From positions 62,001 through 126,000 of the forward strand of contig JAQGBZ010000076.1 in NCBI GenBank assembly GCA_034687125.1: a stretch of DNA of 64,000 nucleotides. The letters are read 5' to 3'. The DNA is from Neelides folsomi. Its lineage: Eukaryota > Arthropoda > Collembola > Neelipleona > Neelidae. A program made the translations under genes and the position numbers. Shown here piece after piece: positions 62,046-64,000 of the stretch. The number at the start of each line of letters is the position of its first letter. Position 1 is the stretch's first letter. Below the pieces are notes generated by a model. That model was given only the letters and a program-made list of their open reading frames with translations. It did not search any database and was not told the DNA's origin.

Positions 62046-64000
62046 TACTAATAGAATAGAATTGTATAGAAAAGCACCGAAATTGGAAAATTATTTATAT
62101 AAACTCGTAGAGTAAACCACAATAATTTTGCCATATGGACCAAAGGTTTTATTTCCTCGTTCCTCAGATTTGTTTGACTACATTTACGTCTCTTTGATCG
62201 TAAATTATTGAAGTGGATAACCAGAGACATCGAGTTTTACCATCACATTAAATGTATCCTTGTAGTGGATTTTAATGGTGAGTTTAATGGAAATATCACT
62301 TTTAACATTTGGAATAAAATATTTTATTAAACCCACCAAAACTCCCAGGAATAGCTAAAATAGCTCAAAATACATTCTAATATAAACCTGAGCAGGATCA
62401 ATATGAAAGTGGCTAAAAGTAGTCAAATTCCTTTTATATTGACCAAAGCTAGTTTTCCTCGGGAAATGCAATGGAATTGGCTACAAACAAAGAACATTTA
62501 TAATAAAACGCAATATAAAGTCCATGAATGCAATTGGCAATTTAATTTTATATTATGTTAAATTTATTATAAGCAGATACCTTAGATGGATTTTTCCTCG
62601 GGTTATTTGTTGAATATTCATGATATCCATTTAACTATGTATATGATACTTTGTCATTAACGAATTCGCCCGAATTTATATCAGTTTCCTTCATATTGGC
62701 CCTTTTACATAAATAGCTAAATATTCTCTTTTAAGTAAAGTGCAAATATGAGAAATAGGCGAACAAATAAGGAAAAGTATCTGCTTTGAATTGTATTTGT
62801 TTTGTATGATATCTACATAAATAAAATACTTATATGGTACTTTTGAGTATGTATTGTTTATTTTGAATCTGGCTTGTAGAATTGTTTTACAAAGGTTTTA
62901 AATCCAAATACCCTTCCTTTGAAACGAAGTCGGGTAATTATTCTGATAAAATTGCATTAATTAAAGATAGATAAAAGATGAAAGAGGAGACGAACTTGAA
63001 CCCAACCCTGTTAAATGAATGATGACGCTCCTTTCACAATTCCCAATTAATTATTTTGATCAAAGTGGATGTAAACGGGGAAGTTCCTTTCATCCCCTAA
63101 CCCAGACTGCAATTTAAATCTAACCCAACACTCTGGCATGTAAATTAAAAACATTTAAAGGGTCAGGTAAGTTCTACTTCAGACGCATTACAAGTTCTTG
63201 GCATTTTTGAACTTTTCCAGACAGCACAAAAATGCAAAAATATATAAAAAATTAAACATGTATTGTAATATTAACAATATGAAAATGTATACCATACTTA
63301 TAAAATGTAATACTAGTTATATGTATACTATATGAAGAATATATGGGCATAGAATTGACCTGTATAAATGTTTAAATTTATATGGTATATGAAATTCCCT
63401 GCCATGGTGCATTCCTGTCTAGGATATTCGAGTGGGTTAGATAAAAGGAATTATCCTTACCACTTTGTGTATTTGATATCCAGACAGAAGAGAAGATGTA
63501 AAGAGCGAGAAAGAACATTTCAATTCTTTGTTCCCTCACGGGGAAGGTTGTTGTTAATATAATAACAATTTGGGACAACACGGGCGAAGCCAACTCCTTT
63601 AAGTTACCCCACTCGAGCAATCACAAACTCCGTTTCCATTTCACACGGCCGAGAGCGAAAGTAAATTTCCCACGACTCAACGACCATACTTTTCACTTTG
63701 CCCCCCTCCTGACGAGGACGATAAGAAGAAAGGGATTTTAAAACCTTAGGTTAGGTTAAGGCTCAATCCAAATAAATTCCCAATGTTTGAAAACGTATCC
63801 CAATTTCCCAATGTATTCTTGGTCCGTGGATCAAGTCGATGTCAAAAGTAAGTTCCAAAGCTTCTTTGAATCACTTTTGTATATGTTTAAACTCCAAAGG
63901 AAATGGGGAGAGTTGGAGAGAACGAACTGAGAAATTCTTGTTCAATTTCCAAAAGGATTCCTCGGAATTCCACAAGCCAAGTTGTATAGGAGAGAAAGAG
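62046..64000. other. AT-rich non-coding end of window
   Basis: Mostly AT-rich. A GC-richer patch near 63580-63720 has no open frame of interest. The frames at 63368-63562 and 63378-63620 overlap on opposite strands and have no recognisable domain. Confidence 0.5.

Noticed and set aside
1..64000. CRISPR array, bacterial operon or phage genes
   Set aside because: No spaced identical repeats, ribosome-binding sites or dense gene packing. The intron-split animal gene shows eukaryotic DNA.

Overview
The window looks like gene-poor, AT-rich nuclear DNA from an arthropod. There are no bacterial operon features. The one intact gene is split by introns with GT...AG ends and belongs to the dpr family (defective proboscis extension response), neuronal immunoglobulin-superfamily surface proteins characteristic of arthropods. 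The species cannot be fixed from sequence alone. A pancrustacean such as an insect, springtail or copepod is plausible.

Layout. Positions 1-4989 are non-coding and carry a ~400 bp MITE-like element with 24-nt inverted ends (2395-2795). At about 4990-5385 on the minus strand lies a decayed array of C2H2 zinc fingers, still readable from its HTGEKP-type linkers but broken by several stops and a frameshift. Positions 10617-20354 on the minus strand hold the last four coding exons of the dpr-like gene: 20203-20354, 18081-18455, 12694-12817 and 10617-10792. They join in frame to 274 residues covering both Ig domains, a short hydrophobic segment and a stop. The signal-peptide exon or exons are missing: the first visible exon starts inside a codon, so upstream exons must lie at higher coordinates, either in the remaining ~43.6 kb or beyond the window.

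From 20355 to 64000 no convincing exon was found. The DNA alternates between very AT-rich stretches (tata/tacata words) and short GC-richer islands of about 200-600 bp. Embedded in it are non-autonomous DNA-transposon-like elements (46605-46812 with mariner-like ends, a 37-bp perfect hairpin at 57498-57677, a 490-bp element with 71-bp terminal inverted repeats at 60496-60985) and several short degenerate tandem repeats (39970, 41878, 47960, 54698, 61962).

In function, the only working unit visible is the dpr-like cell-surface receptor, a protein class known in Drosophila to bind DIP partners and specify synaptic connections. The Ig-1 and Ig-2 sequence most resembles, from memory, the Dpr11/15/16/17 subgroup. 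No tRNA, rRNA, CRISPR array or complete transposase was recognised.
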